From the NCBI GenBank assembly GCA_016875395.1, contig VGRF01000010.1, positions 1 to 64,000 of the forward strand: 64,000 nucleotides of DNA, in the 5' to 3' direction. Of this stretch, positions 60,950 through 64,000 are shown one piece after another. The DNA comes from Deltaproteobacteria bacterium. GTDB taxonomy: Bacteria > Myxococcota_A > UBA9160 > UBA6930. Numbering within the stretch: the stretch's first letter is position 1; every line of letters begins with the position of its first letter. The translations under genes were made by a program, and so were the position numbers. The notes below the pieces were generated by a model that saw only the letters and a list, made by a program, of their open reading frames with translations, ran no database searches and had not been told where the DNA came from.

Positions 60950-62071
60950 ATGAAGCTCGATCTGCTCTACGAAGTCGACGCGCCGAAGCCGTGGGGGAAG
61001 CCGCATCCGTGGGGGCAGCGCGAGCGCGAGCGGCGCGCCTATCACGAAGCGATCGAGCAGATCAAGCTCGCCGACAAGCTCGGCTTCCACACGATCTGGG
61101 CGGTGGAGCACCACTTTCGCGAGGGCCGCTCGCACTGCCCCGCGCCCGAGGTGTTGTTAGGGGCGCTCTCGCAGATCACGGAACGCATCCGGCTCGGCTT
61201 CGGCGTGACGCTCACGCCGTTCGGCTTCACGCACCCGGCGCGCATCGCCGAGAAGGTCGCGACGCTCGACATCCTCTCGCGTGGCCGCGCCGAGTGGGGC
61301 ACGGGCCGCTCGACGCCGATGGAGCAGACCGCGTTCCACGTCGATCGCGAGAAATCGCGCGATCAGTGGAAGGAGGCGATCGAGATCGTGTGCGGCATGT
61401 GGCGCGAGGAACGCTTCTCGTGGGACTCACCCACGTTCAAGTTCCCGGAGCGCGTCGTCACGCCGAAGCCGTATCAGGATCCGCATCCGCCGTGCTGGAT
61501 GGCGGCGACGAGCGACGGCTCGTGCGAGGTCGCCGGCGAGAACGCGCTTGGCATGCTCTCGTTCGCGATCATGCAGCCGCTCGAGCGCATGGCGCAGCAG
61601 ATCGAGGGCTACCGCAAGGCGCAGCTGCGCGCGAAGCCGCTGACTGACGTGGCCACGAACAAGGTCGCGGCCTACACGCTCGTGCACTGCGCGGACACGA
61701 TGGCGCAGGCCGAGGCGAACGAGATCTGGAAGAGCGTCGCCTGGTGGTACCAGCACCTCGCGCAGTTCACGCTCGACTGGGAGCTCGTGCACCTAACAAA
61801 AGCTGAGCAAGACGCGACGTTCCCGCTGATGAAGCCGCTGCTCGAGGGCAACATCCCGATCCAGCACTTCCACGACGCCGACATGATCGTCGTGGGCGAC
61901 GCCCAGCGCTGCCTCGCGAAGATGAAGCACTACGCCGACCTCGGCGTCGACCAGCTCATTTGTTACGTGCAGTTCGGGTACCACTCGCACGAGTCGGTGA
62001 TGCGCACGATCGAGATTCTCGGCAAAGAGGTGCTGCCCGAGATCGAGCGGTACACGCCGAAGACTCGCTGA
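60950..62071 (+). CDS. LLM-class (luciferase-like) flavin monooxygenase
   Basis: A 373-residue protein with the bacterial luciferase-type TIM barrel: AWAVEHHF-like IWAVEHHFREG near residue 46, LGFGVTLTPF, RAEWGTGRS and PPCWMAATSD. Members oxidise or desulfonate small organics with reduced flavin. The TG-Arg segment and the DMIVVGD ending match the LLM family of soil bacteria. ATG at 60950. It may form an operon with the flanking SDR and SGNH genes. Confidence 0.88.
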   Translation: MKLDLLYEVDAPKPWGKPHPWGQRERERRAYHEAIEQIKLADKLGFHTIWAVEHHFREGRSHCPAPEVLLGALSQITERIRLGFGVTLTPFGFTHPARIAEKVATLDILSRGRAEWGTGRSTPMEQTAFHVDREKSRDQWKEAIEIVCGMWREERFSWDSPTFKFPERVVTPKPYQDPHPPCWMAATSDGSCEVAGENALGMLSFAIMQPLERMAQQIEGYRKAQLRAKPLTDVATNKVAAYTLVHCADTMAQAEANEIWKSVAWWYQHLAQFTLDWELVHLTKAEQDATFPLMKPLLEGNIPIQHFHDADMIVVGDAQRCLAKMKHYADLGVDQLICYVQFGYHSHESVMRTIEILGKEVLPEIERYTPKTR

Positions 62072-62077
62072 GCGCGC

Positions 62078-63085
62078 GTGCCGATCACTCGTCCCGCCGC
62101 CGTCGAGCCGTTTCTGCGGGGTTGCCTCTGGCCTGCGGGCGAGCTTGCGGCGTATCCGCGCTGCGATCCGGGCCCGCTCGGGCTGCGGCTGCCGGCCGAC
62201 ACGCGTGCGAGCGCGCAGCTGCCCGTCGGCGCGCGGCTCGAGCTCACCGGCGCGTGCGACGCGATCGAGCTCGACTACCGCACCGAGACGCGCGAGCTCG
62301 GCTACCGCGGTGCCGGCGCGGGCACCAGCTTCGTGCTGTTTCGCGATGGCGCGCGCGTGAGCGAGGCGGAAGCGCAGCTCGGCGTGGGCACCGCGCGCCT
62401 CGCTGCGGGCAGCGGTGCGGGCCGCGCGGTGATCTATCTGCCCGAGGGCATGAGGCCGACGCTGCTGTCGTTGCGCGCGCTCGGCGGCGAAATCGCGCCC
62501 GCGCCCGAGCAGCCGCGCTGGATTTGTTATGGCGACTCGATCGCCGAGGGCTGGTGCGCGAGCGAGCCCGCGGGCGCGTGGCCGCACGTCGCGGCGCGCG
62601 AGTACGGCCTCGACGTCGCGAACCTCGGCTACGCGGGCGCGGCGCGCGGCGAGATCGCGAGCGCGGAGGAGATCGCGCAGCTCCCTTCGCGCGTGATCTC
62701 GATCGCGCACGGCACGAATTGCTGGACGCGAACACCGCACAGCGCGGAACAGCTCGCGGCGAATCTGCGCGCATTCCTCGACGTCTTGCGCTCTTCGCAT
62801 CCGCACGGCCCGATCGTGGCGGTCAGCCCGATTCTGCGCGCCGATGCGGAGAGCACGCGCAACAAGCTCGGCGCCACGCTCGCGGACCTGCGCGCCGCGT
62901 TCGAGGGCGCGATCGAAGCGCGGCGGCGCAGCGATCCCGCGCTCACGCTCGTGCGCGGCCTCGCGCTCGTGCCGCGCGAGCGGTTGCCCGACGGCATCCA
63001 CCCCGACGACGCGGGGCACGATCTGATGGCGCGCGCGATCGGCCCCGTGCTTCGCGCCGCACTCGAAGGAGCGCAGCATGCGTGA
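62078..63085 (+). CDS. SGNH/GDSL-family hydrolase
   Basis: A 335-residue protein. The N-terminal about 145 residues are strand-rich (carbohydrate-binding-like), then an SGNH hydrolase domain with GDSIAEGW (Ser) and DGIHPDDAGH (Asp, His). Such enzymes are esterases or acyltransferases. GTG at 62078 is 6 nt after the luciferase-like stop. It overlaps the third SDR by 8 nt. Confidence 0.83.
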   Translation: MPITRPAAVEPFLRGCLWPAGELAAYPRCDPGPLGLRLPADTRASAQLPVGARLELTGACDAIELDYRTETRELGYRGAGAGTSFVLFRDGARVSEAEAQLGVGTARLAAGSGAGRAVIYLPEGMRPTLLSLRALGGEIAPAPEQPRWICYGDSIAEGWCASEPAGAWPHVAAREYGLDVANLGYAGAARGEIASAEEIAQLPSRVISIAHGTNCWTRTPHSAEQLAANLRAFLDVLRSSHPHGPIVAVSPILRADAESTRNKLGATLADLRAAFEGAIEARRRSDPALTLVRGLALVPRERLPDGIHPDDAGHDLMARAIGPVLRAALEGAQHA

Positions 63086-63881
63086 CGCGCAGCAGGTCTT
63101 CCGGCTCGAGGGCCGGGTCGCAGTCGTTACGGGCGCCGCGAGCGGCATCGGCCGCGCGGCGGCGGAAGTGCTCGCGGCGGCGGGCGCGCGCGTGGTCGTG
63201 GGCGATCTCGACGCGCGCGGCGCGGAGGAAGTCGCGGCGGCGATTCGCGCGGATGGCGGCGCCGCGGTCGCGCAGCGCGTGAACGTCGCGACACGCGAGG
63301 AGGTCGATGCGCTCGTCGCGCGCGCGATCTCCGAGTGGGGGCGACTCGACGTGATGTGCAACGTCGCGGGCGTGCCGTCGGATGGGCCGCTCGGCGAGCT
63401 GGCCGAGAGCGAGTTCGATCGCGTGGTCGCGATCAACGTGAAGGGCACGCTCTTCGGCTGCCAAGCCGCGGTGCGCGCGATGACGCCGCGCGGCAGCGGC
63501 AGCATCATCAACGTCGCGAGCGGCGCGATCGACCGCGCGGTGCCGAACTACGGCCTCTACGCGCTGACGAAGGCGGCGGTCACGCAGCTCACGCAGACCC
63601 TCGCGACGGAGGTCGGCGCTGCGGGCATTCGCGTGAACGTGCTCGCGCCGGGCGCGACGCTCACGAAGTTCACCGAGCGCCACCTGCGCCGCCCCGACGG
63701 CTCGCTCGATCCCGCGCGCTACGACGCCTTCGTCGCCTCGATGAAGTCGATGTCACCGCTCGGGCTGGTCGGCGATCCGCTCGATCAAGCGTGGCTCGTG
63801 CTCTTCCTCGCGAGCGATGCTTCGCGGTTTTGCACGGGGCAGGTGTGGAGGAGCAATGGAGGAGCCACGATCCCTCGGTGA
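63078..63881 (+). CDS. Short-chain dehydrogenase/reductase 3
   Basis: A 267-residue classical SDR with TGAASGIG, CNVAG, NVASGA and YALTK. VVGDLDARG favours NAD. Its ATG at 63078 overlaps the SGNH stop region (ATGCGTGA), so the two are co-translated. It ends 26 nt before the terminal repeat. The luciferase-like, SGNH and SDR genes form a tight unit that looks like a catabolic cassette. Confidence 0.88.
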   Translation: MRDAQQVFRLEGRVAVVTGAASGIGRAAAEVLAAAGARVVVGDLDARGAEEVAAAIRADGGAAVAQRVNVATREEVDALVARAISEWGRLDVMCNVAGVPSDGPLGELAESEFDRVVAINVKGTLFGCQAAVRAMTPRGSGSIINVASGAIDRAVPNYGLYALTKAAVTQLTQTLATEVGAAGIRVNVLAPGATLTKFTERHLRRPDGSLDPARYDAFVASMKSMSPLGLVGDPLDQAWLVLFLASDASRFCTGQVWRSNGGATIPR

Positions 63882-63906
63882 CCTTGCTCGCATCGAGGTT
63901 CACGTT

Positions 63907-64000
63907 TTCGCCGACGCGCATCTGCCATCCGTTCACGCGCGTGTGCGGAGGCGCGTCGGCGAATCTTCCCGGTTGACTCCGCTCGCCTTCGGCTCGCTGC
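63907..64000 (+). repeat. Dispersed intergenic repeat, copy E (runs off the window)
   Basis: Arms TTCGCCGACGCGC (63907-63919) and GCGCGTCGGCGAA (63951-63963) with a 31-nt spacer, followed by TCCCGGTTGACTCCGCTCGC and GGCTCGCTGC, which ends at the window edge. The arms, spacer length and following block match 31429-31520. The spacer sequences differ, so the arms, not the loop, are conserved. Confidence 0.7.

Overview
This is a high-GC (roughly 70% by eye) bacterial chromosome segment with very dense genes. Many neighbours overlap by ATGA, GTGA or TGATG. The cell looks Gram-negative and heterotrophic: there are lipoproteins, an M48 and an M23 peptidase, a class A penicillin-binding protein with a UB2H-like region, a PEP-CTERM protein, a plant-type glutamate-cysteine ligase, SelA and a tandem ThyX. 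The mix suits a Myxococcota or other former 'deltaproteobacterial' lineage, but I see no 16S or other marker that settles this. No rRNA, tRNA or CRISPR array was seen.

Left edge (1-1415): the end of an IS5-family element sits inside a gene for a GHKL-type ATP-binding protein, in DNA that is clearly lower in GC than the rest. 1427-5429 (minus): prfA-prmC-hisD-hisB. 5430-5775: a cluster of four palindromic repeats. 5776-15404: a PAP2-family membrane protein (plus), then a long minus-strand series: an Lgt-like protein, a PBP1-type murein synthase, a charged secreted protein, pgeF, rluD, a small protein, a degenerate J/RodZ-like protein, a ParA/MinD ATPase, an HNH protein and selA. 15826-24469 (plus): a housekeeping series rng-rplU-rpmA-obgE-proB-proA-nadD-rsfS-gpmI.

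24470-36637: two long hairpin repeats, comF, a small SH3-like protein, a PAS-DHp-REC protein, a glutaredoxin-thioredoxin reductase fusion, a large membrane protein with a REC-PAS regulator, gshA, an M23 peptidase and an M20 peptidase. 36641-52779: an aminotransferase, a PEP-CTERM protein, a DUF3617-like protein, a tandem ThyX, NfeD plus a SPFH protein, a degenerate sigma-54-activator-like protein, an epoxide hydrolase, a glycine-rich RRM protein, a degenerate GGDEF protein, a CREST/ceramidase protein and two MFS transporters. 52839-63881: a Gfo/Idh oxidoreductase, an alpha/beta hydrolase, two diverging paralogous secreted proteins, an M48 lipoprotein, three SDRs, a luciferase-like monooxygenase, an SGNH hydrolase and an apparent deletion scar joining two gene fragments.

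The main observations beyond the gene list are these. A short DNA word, TGTTA(G/C)GG, recurs about 29 times in several reading frames and on both strands. A family of dispersed intergenic repeats shares a CTCGCTGCGCGCTTCGCTTG core. The two halves of ThyX carry complementary parts of the signature motif. A ParA gene lacks a canonical start for its first strand and follows the HNH gene in the same frame. An MFS gene appears to start at ATT. Counts and positions were made by reading, without alignment software.
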